64,000 nucleotides of DNA from Aeromicrobium wangtongii (lineage in GTDB: Bacteria; Actinomycetota; Actinomycetes; Propionibacteriales; Nocardioidaceae): NCBI RefSeq assembly GCF_024584515.1, contig NZ_CP102173.1, positions 1,054,001 through 1,118,000 on the forward strand, written 5' to 3'. Positions 29,916 through 37,624 of this stretch are shown here, piece by piece (position 1 is the first letter of the stretch; each line of letters opens with the position of its first letter). The position numbers and the translations under genes are program-made. The notes under the pieces are model-generated. The model ran no database searches and had not been told where the DNA came from. It saw only the letters and a program-made list of their open reading frames with translations.

Positions 29916-31225
29916 AGCAAGGCCTTCCCCTTCAGAATCTGGTTGAGGAAGTCAGCAGACTTCTTGGGTGTGCCGGCGGTGACGGACGTCGGCGAGTGCC
30001 AGCGCGACTGCAGGGCGCTCGAGATCTGGCTGTAGAACGCGCTCTTGGGGCGCGGGCCGCCGGAGTCGACACTCTGGCTGAACAACGACAGCAGATCCGG
30101 GGGGTATGCCTCCTTCAGCTCGTCGGAGTCGTACACCGACTGCCGCGAGGGCATGAGGCCCTCGTTGATGGCGAGCTCGGACTGAGCCTTGGCGTCGGTC
30201 ACGCAGACCGCCGCCCGCTGGGCGAACTCCGGGTGCTTGGAGTACGCACCGACGCCGATGTCGATGCCGCCGATGGGCGGCCGGGACTCCTGGCCCTCGA
30301 CGGTCTCGGGATACTTCGCCCACCCCAGGTCCTCGAACTCGGCCTTGTCCTTGGGGCCGCCGGGCTTGCCGATCAGCCCTTCGTAGTTCTTGTAGACGAA
30401 GGTCCAGTTGGTCATGAACTCCCCGGCGCCCTGGGCCGGGAACATCGCACCGAGGCTCGTCCCCTCGTTGGACGTGGTGAAGTCGGGCTGCTTGGCGGTC
30501 GACTTGGCCAGCTTCTCGATCACGGCCGCGGCGTCCTTGCCGGCCTGCGAGTTGATCGTGACCTTGGCATCGCGCCCGGCCTCGACTGTCGAGGGATCCA
30601 GGATGTTGCCGCCGGCGCCCTGGATCAGCGAGTTGATCCACACGACGTACGCCTCGTACTTGTTGGCCTGCACGCCGATCGTGCCGTCGTGGTCGGCCGC
30701 GGCGTCGATGATCTGGTCCCAGGTCACCGGCTGGTTCATGTCGAGACCGGCGGCCTTGGCGAGGGACTTGCGGTACCAGAGCACCTGGGTGTTGGCCCAC
30801 TGCGGCGCGGCGACGACCTCGTCGTCCCAGGTGGCCGTCTCCGCGGCACCCTTGAGGACATCGCTGTCCAGGACCTGGTCGGCCTGCTCGCCCTCGAACG
30901 GCAGGAGCCACTTGGCGTTGGCGAACTCCGCGACGAACACCGGGTCGAGGCTCATCAGGTCGGTCGAGCTGTCCTCGGCGGCCAGCCGGCGGGCCAGCTG
31001 CGTGCGCTGGTCGGTCGCGCTGGACGGCAGCAGCTGGACCTTGATCGTGTACTCGTTGGTGCTGCACCTCTTGGCCAGCGCGTTCAGCGTGTCCTGGCCG
31101 TCGGGGTTGACGTACCAGTTCAGCGACGGCTTGGCGCTGTCCCCGCCGCACGCGCTCAGCACGCTCATGCTCAGGGCCGCCAGGGCGATGCCTGTGGCAA
31201 GTCTGCGAATCGGTCGAACGGTCAT
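29912..31225 (-). CDS. lpqY: LpqY-like trehalose/alpha-glucoside-binding lipoprotein
   Basis: 437 residues. The signal peptide ends in a lipobox VLSAC (Cys about residue 26). The first part of the mature domain, with ALAKRCS, LPSSATDQRTQLARRLAA and LMSLDPVFVAEFA, resembles the trehalose-recycling receptor LpqY of mycobacteria rather than maltose-binding proteins. ATG 31225 is chosen over the upstream GTG 31240, which lies before the AAGGGGAG Shine-Dalgarno. In an organism without clear mycolate genes here, the role would be scavenging of trehalose or related disaccharides. The match is from motif pattern only. Confidence 0.75.
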   Translation of the reverse strand: MTVRPIRRLATGIALAALSMSVLSACGGDSAKPSLNWYVNPDGQDTLNALAKRCSTNEYTIKVQLLPSSATDQRTQLARRLAAEDSSTDLMSLDPVFVAEFANAKWLLPFEGEQADQVLDSDVLKGAAETATWDDEVVAAPQWANTQVLWYRKSLAKAAGLDMNQPVTWDQIIDAAADHDGTIGVQANKYEAYVVWINSLIQGAGGNILDPSTVEAGRDAKVTINSQAGKDAAAVIEKLAKSTAKQPDFTTSNEGTSLGAMFPAQGAGEFMTNWTFVYKNYEGLIGKPGGPKDKAEFEDLGWAKYPETVEGQESRPPIGGIDIGVGAYSKHPEFAQRAAVCVTDAKAQSELAINEGLMPSRQSVYDSDELKEAYPPDLLSLFSQSVDSGGPRPKSAFYSQISSALQSRWHSPTSVTAGTPKKSADFLNQILKGKALL

Positions 31226-31286
31226 GCTGCTCCCCTTCACGGCGAGCCCGGAACCACGACGTGACGCGGATCACAGGGCCGAGTCG

Positions 31287-31315
31287 AAGGTAACGCTGCC
31301 GCGGTGCCAGTGCAA
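31287..31315 (-). promoter_or_regulatory. Promoter of the lpqY-sugABC genes
   Basis: On the minus strand TTGCAC (31310-31315) is followed after 17 bp by TACCTT (31287-31292). The predicted start is near 31280, 55 nt upstream of ATG 31225. The lpqY block can therefore be read independently of the glucosidase gene. Confidence 0.5.
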
Positions 31316-31326
31316 CTGCTCGTCGC

Positions 31327-32994
31327 TCAGCCGTTGAGCCAGACTGTCTCGTCCGGGTCCACCTGGCCTGCGGTGCCGGGGGTTCCGGTCCTGGCCAGGA
31401 TCTGCGCGCCGGCCGGCAGGGGAAGCGGCGAGCCGCCCGGATTGGCCAGGACGGTCACCGCCCCCTCGTCCGACTCCACCCTGAAGGCCAGCACGTCGTG
31501 GGGCTGGTCGTCGAGCCACACGAGCCTGCCCCGTCCGAGCCGGTGCTTGCGGCGCAGGGCGAGCAGCTGGCGGTACAGCTCGAGCGTCGACCCGGGGACG
31601 TCGCGCTGCCGGTCGACGGCCAGATCGGCGTACTCGGGCGGCTGGGGGAGCCATGACCGCCCGCCGGGCCCGAACCCGTACGAGGGCGCGTCGCCCTCCC
31701 ACGGGATCGGCACCCGGCACCCGTCACGTCCCTTCGACTTCCCGTCGGTCCGGGCGAACGTCGGGTCCTGCCGTGCCTCGTCCGGCAGCTGCGTCGCCTC
31801 GGGCAGACCCAGCTCCTCGCCTTGAAACAGGTAGGCGGACCCGGGCAGGGCCAGCATCACGGCGGTGGCCGCGCGCGCCCGCCGCAGGCCGAGGGCGGCG
31901 TCGGGCTGGGGATCGTCCGCGCCGATGCCCTCGATCCGCTGCAGCCCGGGTCGTTGCGGGTAGCCCAGCCGGGTCGCGTGCCGGACGACGTCGTGATTGG
32001 ACAGCACCCAGGTCTGCGGTGCGCCGACGGCGTCCGCCTGGGCGAGTGAGTCGGTGATCGCCGCCCGCTGGTCGGCCGTCAGCCACGGGGTCATCAGGTA
32101 CTCGAAGTTGAACGACTGGTGCAGCTCGTCGGCGCGGACGTACTGGGCCAGCGCGGGGCCGGGCAGCACCCACGCCTCGGCGCACAGGATGCGGTCGGCG
32201 TCCTGGCCCTCGATCGCGTAGGAGTCGGCCAGCCGGCGCCAGCTGCGGTAGATCTCGTGGACGCCGGGCTGGTCCCACATCGGAGCCAGCGCGGTCGCGT
32301 CGACGTTCGCGTCCAGCGTCAGGTCGGTGTCGGGCAGGTTCTCGTACTTGACCAGCCCGTGCGCGACGTCGATGCGGAATCCGTCCACGCCGCGGTCGAG
32401 CCAGAAGCGAAGGACGTCCTCCAGCTCGTCACGCACCTCGGGGTTGGTCCAGTCGAAGTCGGGCTGGGACCGGTCGAACATGTGCAGGTACCACTGCCCG
32501 GGGGAGCCGTCCGCCTCGGTGATGCGCGTCCACGCCGGACCGCCGAACATGCTGGTCCAGTTGTTCGGCGGCAGACGTCCGCCGTCCGAGCCGTCGCGGA
32601 ACAGGTACCGCGCCCGCTCCGGGCTGCCCGGCGGGGACGCCAGTGCCGCCTGGAACCACGGGTGGTCGCTGGAGGAGTGGTTCGGGACGATGTCGACGAT
32701 GACGCGCAGACCCAGCTCGTGGGCCCGGGCGGTCAGGGCGTCGAAGTCGGCCAGGGTCCCGAACAGCGGGTCGACGTCGCGGTAGTCGGCCACGTCGTAG
32801 CCGCCGTCACGCTGGGGGGACGTGTAGAAGGGCGAGAGCCACACCGCGTCGACGCCCAGGTACGTCAGGTGGGGGAGTCGCTGGGTGATGCCGGGCAGGT
32901 CGCCGATCCCGTCACCATCGGAGTCGGCCCACGAGCGGGGATAGATCTGGTAGATGACCGCATCGCGCCACCACTGCTGTCCTGGGCGCACCAC
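31327..32994 (-). CDS. GH13 alpha-glucosidase (oligo-1,6-glucosidase-like)
   Basis: 555 residues, glycoside hydrolase family 13. An N-terminal WWRDAVIYQIYPRSWAD opening leads to the (beta/alpha)8 barrel. The nucleophile lies in GFRIDVAH, the acid/base in ILCAEAW and the third Asp in LSNHDVVR. Region I is present as DIVPNHSSSDHPW. There is no signal peptide, so it acts in the cytosol on imported disaccharide. GTG 32994 is chosen because GGAAGGGG lies 6 nt upstream. It is transcribed in the same direction as, and ahead of, the lpqY-sugABC genes. Exact linkage specificity cannot be read from the motifs. Confidence 0.88.
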   Translation of the reverse strand: MVRPGQQWWRDAVIYQIYPRSWADSDGDGIGDLPGITQRLPHLTYLGVDAVWLSPFYTSPQRDGGYDVADYRDVDPLFGTLADFDALTARAHELGLRVIVDIVPNHSSSDHPWFQAALASPPGSPERARYLFRDGSDGGRLPPNNWTSMFGGPAWTRITEADGSPGQWYLHMFDRSQPDFDWTNPEVRDELEDVLRFWLDRGVDGFRIDVAHGLVKYENLPDTDLTLDANVDATALAPMWDQPGVHEIYRSWRRLADSYAIEGQDADRILCAEAWVLPGPALAQYVRADELHQSFNFEYLMTPWLTADQRAAITDSLAQADAVGAPQTWVLSNHDVVRHATRLGYPQRPGLQRIEGIGADDPQPDAALGLRRARAATAVMLALPGSAYLFQGEELGLPEATQLPDEARQDPTFARTDGKSKGRDGCRVPIPWEGDAPSYGFGPGGRSWLPQPPEYADLAVDRQRDVPGSTLELYRQLLALRRKHRLGRGRLVWLDDQPHDVLAFRVESDEGAVTVLANPGGSPLPLPAGAQILARTGTPGTAGQVDPDETVWLNG

Positions 32995-33086
32995 ATCGTC
33001 CCCTTCCGGGCGCCCGAAGTGCGCCGTCACGTCCAACGTACGCAGGGCCGCCACGGGCGTCCACGTGTGTATCGGCTGGCGCAGGC

Positions 33087-33092
33087 TAGATT
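33087..33092 (+). promoter_or_regulatory. -10 hexamer (leaderless) of ndk
   Basis: TAGATT ends 6 nt before ATG 33099, with TGATCC between. Confidence 0.55.
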
Positions 33093-33098
33093 TGATCC

Positions 33099-33506
33099 AT
33101 GGCCCAACGCACACTCGTCCTGATCAAGCCCGATGCCGTCCGTCGTGGACTCGTGGGGCAGATCCTGTCCCGGTACGAGGAGAAGGGCCTGACGCTCGTC
33201 GCGATGGAGCAGCGCACGATCGACGCTGCCATGGCGGACGCCCACTACGCCGAGCACGTCGAGAAGCCCTGGTACCCGCCGCTGCGCGAGTTCGCGACGT
33301 CCGGACCGCTGGTGGCGCTCGTGCTCGAGGGTGACGAGGCGATCTCGGTCGTCCGCCGGCTGAACGGCGCGACCGACGGACGCCAGGCGGAGCCCGGCAC
33401 GATCCGCGGCGACATGTCGCTGTCCAACCGCGAGAACATGGTCCACGCCTCGGACTCCGAGGAGTCGTCCGCCCGCGAGACCGCCCTCTGGTTCCCCGAC
33501 CTTTGA
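33099..33506 (+). CDS. ndk: Nucleoside diphosphate kinase
   Basis: 135 residues, the usual bacterial length. The catalytic His116 lies in NMVHASDS, with the KPDAVRRG nucleotide-binding segment at about 10-17. It equilibrates nucleoside di- and triphosphates. It is divergent from the GH13 gene, 104 bp away. In related genomes ndk directly follows DUF4233, so the intervening 7.7 kb is an insertion relative to that order. Confidence 0.97.
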   Translation: MAQRTLVLIKPDAVRRGLVGQILSRYEEKGLTLVAMEQRTIDAAMADAHYAEHVEKPWYPPLREFATSGPLVALVLEGDEAISVVRRLNGATDGRQAEPGTIRGDMSLSNRENMVHASDSEESSARETALWFPDL

Positions 33507-33513
33507 GCCTTCG

Positions 33514-34632
33514 ACCGATCTTTCTGCGTTTCGGTAGCCGCAGGTCATCCCGCTCGGGGACGGAACTTTCTGCGTTTGCGCTGCTCTGACGGCGTCAACG
33601 CCGAAAGATCGGTCCGCGGGCCGTCCCAGCCGAGGGCTCGGGCCATCCGCACCAGCTGATCGGCGACGGTGCGCTGCTCGCGGCGGGTCGCGTACGACGA
33701 GAAGATCAGCAGGCGGTCGCCACCGATGACGATCTCGTTGGCGCGGACGAGATCGGCGCTCCACCGCTCGACGGCGTGATGGGGGATGCCGTGCACCTCG
33801 GCCGACATGCCGAGCCCGTCCCACGACGCGTCGAGATAGTGCCGGCCGGTCGGTCCGCGCACGACGCGCTGACGGCTCGGACGGGGCAGCCCCGCGAACT
33901 GGCAGATCTCGCCGAAGTCGCGCTCCGGCAGCGACTGGACGCCGCCTGCGGCGTCGAGGATCGACTCCACGATCAGCGCACGGTGTCGGCACGGGCCACG
34001 CCGGGACAATGCCTCACGCAGGTGCCGGGTCGTGGTGAGCCCCTGCTGGACCCCGGCGATGACGATGGCCCGGGCGCGCCGCTCGTTCGACGTCCAGCTG
34101 GCGGCGTCGACCAGGCTCCGGGCGGTGCGGGTGCGCCGGGGGTCGTGCTGCGGGTGCACGTCGCGGTCGTCGAGCCGGGTGCTCCACCGCACCTCCAGCC
34201 CCGGCAGTGACGGTCGCCGGGCACCGGACGGGAGGACGATCTGCGGCCGTTCTGCCTCGAAGCCGTCGAATCCGTCCAGGCCGAGAGCGGTGAGCCCGCC
34301 CAACGCTGCACCCGGCGCGGCGGAGGCGAGGGCGACGGCCAGGTGCTGGTCGGGAGTGATGGGCCCGTTGTGGAGCAGGACGACGCCTCGGCAGGGCTTC
34401 TGCCACAGCCCGCGGTCCACGTTGTTGCGGACCTTGCCGAGCCCGAAGCGGGCCACCGCATCCGACATCCTGAGCACATCGTCCATCGCCCCACGGTGCG
34501 CGGGGCAGGACGCTGCCGCCGGCCGGAACGCGTGCCCTGTGGACGAGTCGCGCGGCCACCCATCCTGTGGGGGGACGGATCTTTCGGCCTTTGCGGTGCC
34601 GGGGCTACCGAAACGTCGAAATATCGGTCCCC
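33514..34632. repeat. Inverted-repeat family bracketing an AbiEi-like gene
   Basis: Five related copies with core GACCGATCTTTCnGCGTTT: 33514-33538 (+), 33556-33580 (+), 33597-33615 (-), 34571-34597 (+) and 34605-34632 (-). At the right end the facing copies form an imperfect palindrome with arms of about 25 bp. At the left end the second and third copies form another, located inside the 3' end of the coding sequence. The outer copies share CGTTTCGGTAGC. Confidence 0.8.
33545..34486 (-). CDS. AbiEi-like antitoxin domain protein with a DUF559/Vsr-like C-terminus
   Basis: 313 residues. The N-terminal helical region (about 1-70), with DAVARFGLGKVRNNVDRGLWQ, is like type IV AbiEi antitoxin-domain proteins. 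The C-terminal region (about 205-280), with RHYLDASWDGLGMSAEVHG, resembles the PD-(D/E)XK fold of DUF559/Vsr proteins. No AbiEii toxin gene is adjacent, so it is a solitary gene of a type common in actinobacteria. Its last 20 or so codons are part of a repeat copy and encode the basic tail SEQRKRRKFRPRAG. Function is unknown. The surrounding repeats suggest it moves or spreads as a unit. Confidence 0.6.
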   Translation of the reverse strand: MDDVLRMSDAVARFGLGKVRNNVDRGLWQKPCRGVVLLHNGPITPDQHLAVALASAAPGAALGGLTALGLDGFDGFEAERPQIVLPSGARRPSLPGLEVRWSTRLDDRDVHPQHDPRRTRTARSLVDAASWTSNERRARAIVIAGVQQGLTTTRHLREALSRRGPCRHRALIVESILDAAGGVQSLPERDFGEICQFAGLPRPSRQRVVRGPTGRHYLDASWDGLGMSAEVHGIPHHAVERWSADLVRANEIVIGGDRLLIFSSYATRREQRTVADQLVRMARALGWDGPRTDLSALTPSEQRKRRKFRPRAG

Positions 34633-34639
34633 GCGGGGA

Positions 34640-35266
34640 TCAGGCGAAGGTCTCGGGGACCAGGCAGTGGACGACGTCGTGGAACTGTCCTCGGACCTCT
34701 TCGGGCAGCCAGATGACGTGATTGGACACCGAGGCCATGTCGACGTCATCGGTCAGCGTGACGACGTCGACGACCTGGCGCGGGTTGTCGCGGTCCCGCT
34801 CCTCCAGCTGCACCAGTGAGATCCGCATCGTCACGCCGAAGGGATTGGGGTTCACGACGCCGATGCCCCAGAAGTCGGCCGGGTCGTCGGTGGCCTTCTG
34901 CTCCAGGTCGATCATGACGGTCTTGACGTCCTGCTCGAGGGCCGGGTAGTCGATCTCCTCGACCGCGGCCAGCTCGACCTCGACGCCGCGGACCTGCCGG
35001 GCGCCCTGCCCGTCGAAGCGCAGCACGTCCACCAACGTCCCGCCGGCCGGGAGGACGGCACGGCCCAGGTGGGAGCCGTTCACGGTGATGACCGAGACGT
35101 GCGGCAGCTCGTGGCCGTACATGTTGCGCGGCGTCAGGCGCAGCGTCGGCTGCACGGAGACCTCGGTGTTGTTGGTGATCGTGAGGGTCTGGTCGAGGGA
35201 CCCGTCCGTCGCGATCGGCGTGTACCGGACGGTGAACGGTGGGGGCTGGCGCTGACGTCGTCTCAC
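34640..35266 (-). CDS. Conserved protein of unknown function, divergent from the radical SAM gene
   Basis: 208 residues, not recognised. It begins with a basic Arg/Gln segment, then strand-rich sequence with repeated V-T and V-S pairs (TITNNTEVSVQPTLRLTP) that looks like an immunoglobulin-like beta fold, and later an acidic segment with DLEQKATDDPADFWGIG. There is no signal peptide or membrane helix. GTG 35266 is chosen over upstream starts because TAGGCT ends 7 nt before it. It shares a 70-bp intergenic region with the radical SAM gene. Confidence 0.6.
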   Translation of the reverse strand: MRRRQRQPPPFTVRYTPIATDGSLDQTLTITNNTEVSVQPTLRLTPRNMYGHELPHVSVITVNGSHLGRAVLPAGGTLVDVLRFDGQGARQVRGVEVELAAVEEIDYPALEQDVKTVMIDLEQKATDDPADFWGIGVVNPNPFGVTMRISLVQLEERDRDNPRQVVDVVTLTDDVDMASVSNHVIWLPEEVRGQFHDVVHCLVPETFA

Positions 35267-35273
35267 GCCGCCG

Positions 35274-35279
35274 AGCCTA
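35274..35279 (-). promoter_or_regulatory. -10 hexamer (leaderless) of the unknown-function gene
   Basis: TAGGCT on the minus strand ends 7 nt before GTG 35266. Its -35 region would overlap that of the divergent radical SAM promoter. Confidence 0.5.
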
Positions 35280-35323
35280 GCGGGCGCCGGCGGGACGGTT
35301 TTCGTGTGTGGGGACGCAACGCC

Positions 35324-35329
35324 TACCCT
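35324..35329 (+). promoter_or_regulatory. -10 hexamer (leaderless) of the radical SAM gene
   Basis: TACCCT ends 7 nt before ATG 35337. The intervening TGAAGGT contains only a weak AAGG. Confidence 0.45.
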
Positions 35330-35336
35330 TGAAGGT

Positions 35337-37268
35337 ATGCCTGTCGACTCGTTGTTCCCGCGCCTGGAGCCCCTTCTCCCGTCCGTCGGGAAGCCCATCC
35401 AGTACGTCGGTGGTGAGCTCAACGCCACCAGCAAGGACTGGGACGTGGCCGAGGTCCGCTGGGCGCTGATGTACCCCGACGCATACGAGGTCGGCCTGCC
35501 GAACCAGGGCGTCCAGATCCTGTACGAGGTCCTCAACGAGCGCGACTGGATCCTGGCCGAGCGCACCTACGCGGTCTTCTCCGACATGGAGAAGGTCATG
35601 CGCGCCAACGACATCCCGCAGTTCACCGTCGACGCGCACCGCCCGGTCCGCGCCTTCGACCTGATGGGCATCTCGTTCTCGACCGAGCTGGGCTACACCA
35701 ACTTCCTGACCGCGATCGACCTGGCCGGCATGCCGTTGCACGCAGTCGACCGCGGCGACGACGACCCGATCGTGATCGCCGGCGGGCACTCGGCATTCAA
35801 CCCCGAGCCCATCGCCGACTTCATCGACGCCGCCGTGCTCGGCGACGGCGAGGAGATCGTGCTGGCCATCAGCGCGGTCGTGCGCGAGTGGAAGGCCGAG
35901 GGACGCCCCGGCGGCCGCGACGAGGTGCTCCTGCGGCTGGCCAAGTCCGGCGGTGTCTACGTGCCGAAGTTCTACGACGTGAGCTACCTGCCCGACGGCG
36001 GCATCCAGAGCGTCGTGCCCAACCGTCCCGGCGTCCCGTGGCGCGTCGCCAAGCACACGCTGATGGACCTGGACGCCTGGCCGTACCCGAAGAATCCCCT
36101 CGTGCCGCTGGCCGAGACGGTCCACGAGCGGTTCAGCGTCGAGATCTTCCGCGGCTGCACGCGCGGCTGCCGGTTCTGCCAGGCCGGGATGATCACCCGC
36201 CCGGTGCGCGAGCGCTCGATCGAGGGCATCGGCCAGATGGTGCAGAACGGCCTGGAAAAGACCGGCTTCGAGGAGGTCGGCCTGCTGAGCCTGTCCAGTG
36301 CCGACCACACCGAGATCGGCGAGGTCGCCAAGCAGCTCGGTGACCGCTACGAGGGCACCAACACGTCGCTGTCGCTGCCGTCGACGCGCGTCGACGCCTT
36401 CAACATCACGCTGGCCAACGAGTTCAGCCGCAACGGCCGGCGCTCCGGCCTGACGTTCGCCCCCGAGGGCGGCAGCGACCGGCTGCGCAAGGTCATCAAC
36501 AAGATGGTCTCCGAGGACGACCTGATCCAGACGGTCGCCGCGGCGTACTCGCACGGCTGGCGCCAGGTGAAGCTGTACTTCATGTGCGGTCTGCCCACCG
36601 AGACCGACGAGGACGTCATGCAGATCGGCGAGCTGGCCAAGCGCGTCATCCAGACCGGGCGCGAGGTCTCCGGCCGCCACGACATCCGGTGCACCGTGTC
36701 GATCGGCGGATTCGTGCCCAAGCCGCACACCCCGTTCCAGTGGGCCTCGCAGCTCGACCACGAGACGACCGACGACCGGCTGCAGAAGCTGCGCGACTTC
36801 GTCCGCGCCGACAAGCGCTACGGCAAGGCCATCGGCTTCCGCTACCACGACGGCAAGCCCGGAATCATCGAAGGACTCCTGTCCCGCGGTGACCGCCGCG
36901 TCGGCCGGGTCATCGAGGCGGTGTGGCGCGACGGAGGACGCTTCGACGGCTGGAGCGAGCACTTCTCGTACGAGCGCTGGGCCGACAAGACCGCCGAGGC
37001 GCTGGCCGACGAGCCGGTCGACCTGGACTGGTACACGACCCGCGAGCGCGAGTACGGCGAGGTGCTGCCCTGGGACCACCTGGACGCGGGCCTGGACCGT
37101 GACTGGCTGTGGGAGGACTGGCAGGACGCGATCGACCCGAACGGCGCGATCGAGGTCGAGGACTGCCGCTGGACGCCGTGCTTCGACTGCGGCGTCTGCC
37201 CGCAGATGGACACGGAGATCCAGATCGGCCCCACGGGCCGCAACCTGCTGCCGCTCAGCGTCGTCTGA
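35337..37268 (+). CDS. TIGR03960-type B12-binding-domain radical SAM protein
   Basis: 643 residues. The N-terminal half is a cobalamin-binding-like domain without a clear DxHxxG, and the radical SAM barrel carries GCTRGCRFC, the CxxxCxxC [4Fe-4S] motif, at about 273-281. A second Cys-rich group, CFDCGVCPQ, lies near the C-terminus (about 620-628). The family is recognised by its AEVRWALMYPDAYEVGLPNQG opening and is normally next to a DUF2344 partner just upstream of the RNase E gene. Here the partner (38893-39657) is separated by two genes. The reaction is unknown. Confidence 0.85.
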   Translation: MPVDSLFPRLEPLLPSVGKPIQYVGGELNATSKDWDVAEVRWALMYPDAYEVGLPNQGVQILYEVLNERDWILAERTYAVFSDMEKVMRANDIPQFTVDAHRPVRAFDLMGISFSTELGYTNFLTAIDLAGMPLHAVDRGDDDPIVIAGGHSAFNPEPIADFIDAAVLGDGEEIVLAISAVVREWKAEGRPGGRDEVLLRLAKSGGVYVPKFYDVSYLPDGGIQSVVPNRPGVPWRVAKHTLMDLDAWPYPKNPLVPLAETVHERFSVEIFRGCTRGCRFCQAGMITRPVRERSIEGIGQMVQNGLEKTGFEEVGLLSLSSADHTEIGEVAKQLGDRYEGTNTSLSLPSTRVDAFNITLANEFSRNGRRSGLTFAPEGGSDRLRKVINKMVSEDDLIQTVAAAYSHGWRQVKLYFMCGLPTETDEDVMQIGELAKRVIQTGREVSGRHDIRCTVSIGGFVPKPHTPFQWASQLDHETTDDRLQKLRDFVRADKRYGKAIGFRYHDGKPGIIEGLLSRGDRRVGRVIEAVWRDGGRFDGWSEHFSYERWADKTAEALADEPVDLDWYTTREREYGEVLPWDHLDAGLDRDWLWEDWQDAIDPNGAIEVEDCRWTPCFDCGVCPQMDTEIQIGPTGRNLLPLSVV

Positions 37269-37288
37269 GCCGGGCGGGACTGAGGTAG

Positions 37289-37340
37289 CCGGGCGCGGTC
37301 TGAGGTACCGCGCCCGGGACGAAGTTAGGGACCGCGCCCG
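37289..37340. repeat. GC-rich stem-loops after the radical SAM gene
   Basis: CCGGGCGCGGT (37289-37299) and ACCGCGCCCGG (37107-type arm at 37307-37317) form an 11-bp perfect stem with a 7-nt loop. A third copy of the right arm, ACCGCGCCCG, lies at 37331-37340 and could pair alternatively with the first arm. CTGAGGTA is repeated before and within the loop. It may end transcription of the radical SAM gene, though no T-run follows. Confidence 0.55.
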
Positions 37341-37408
37341 ATGTGGCGGCGGTGCCTCAGCGACGAGTGTCGGTGATGTCGAAGGAACTCCTCGAAAGGA
37401 CCGACATC

Positions 37409-37618
37409 ATGTACAACGACTTCACCGTCCAGCTGGAGCAGCAGCGCCGCGAGCACGAGCTCGCCGAAACCCTCGAACACCGCCGGGTCGCCGCCGAGCG
37501 AGCCGTCCAGCAACAGGGCAGCCGCCTCGGGCTCCTCGCCTTCTGGGCCAGGAGTGCTCGCGCCAACCGCGCCAACCGTGCCGCCGGCGGTCTTCCGGTC
37601 GGCCCGGTCAGGTCCTGA
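37409..37618 (+). CDS. Small basic/helical protein of unknown function
   Basis: 69 residues. The first half (QLEQQRREHELAETLEHRR) is strongly helical and charged, the second half is Ala/Arg rich with NRANRAAGG. ATG 37409 follows GAAAGGA by 8 nt. A longer reading from 37376 would add 11 residues. It lies between the radical SAM gene and a convergent MFS gene whose stop is 6 bp away. There is no recognisable domain. It could be a small RNA- or membrane-surface-binding protein, but nothing shows this. Confidence 0.55.
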   Translation: MYNDFTVQLEQQRREHELAETLEHRRVAAERAVQQQGSRLGLLAFWARSARANRANRAAGGLPVGPVRS

Positions 37619-37624
37619 TGGGGC

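Noticed and set aside
33545..34486. Complete type IV toxin-antitoxin pair
   Set aside because: No AbiEii-like nucleotidyltransferase gene is adjacent on either strand.
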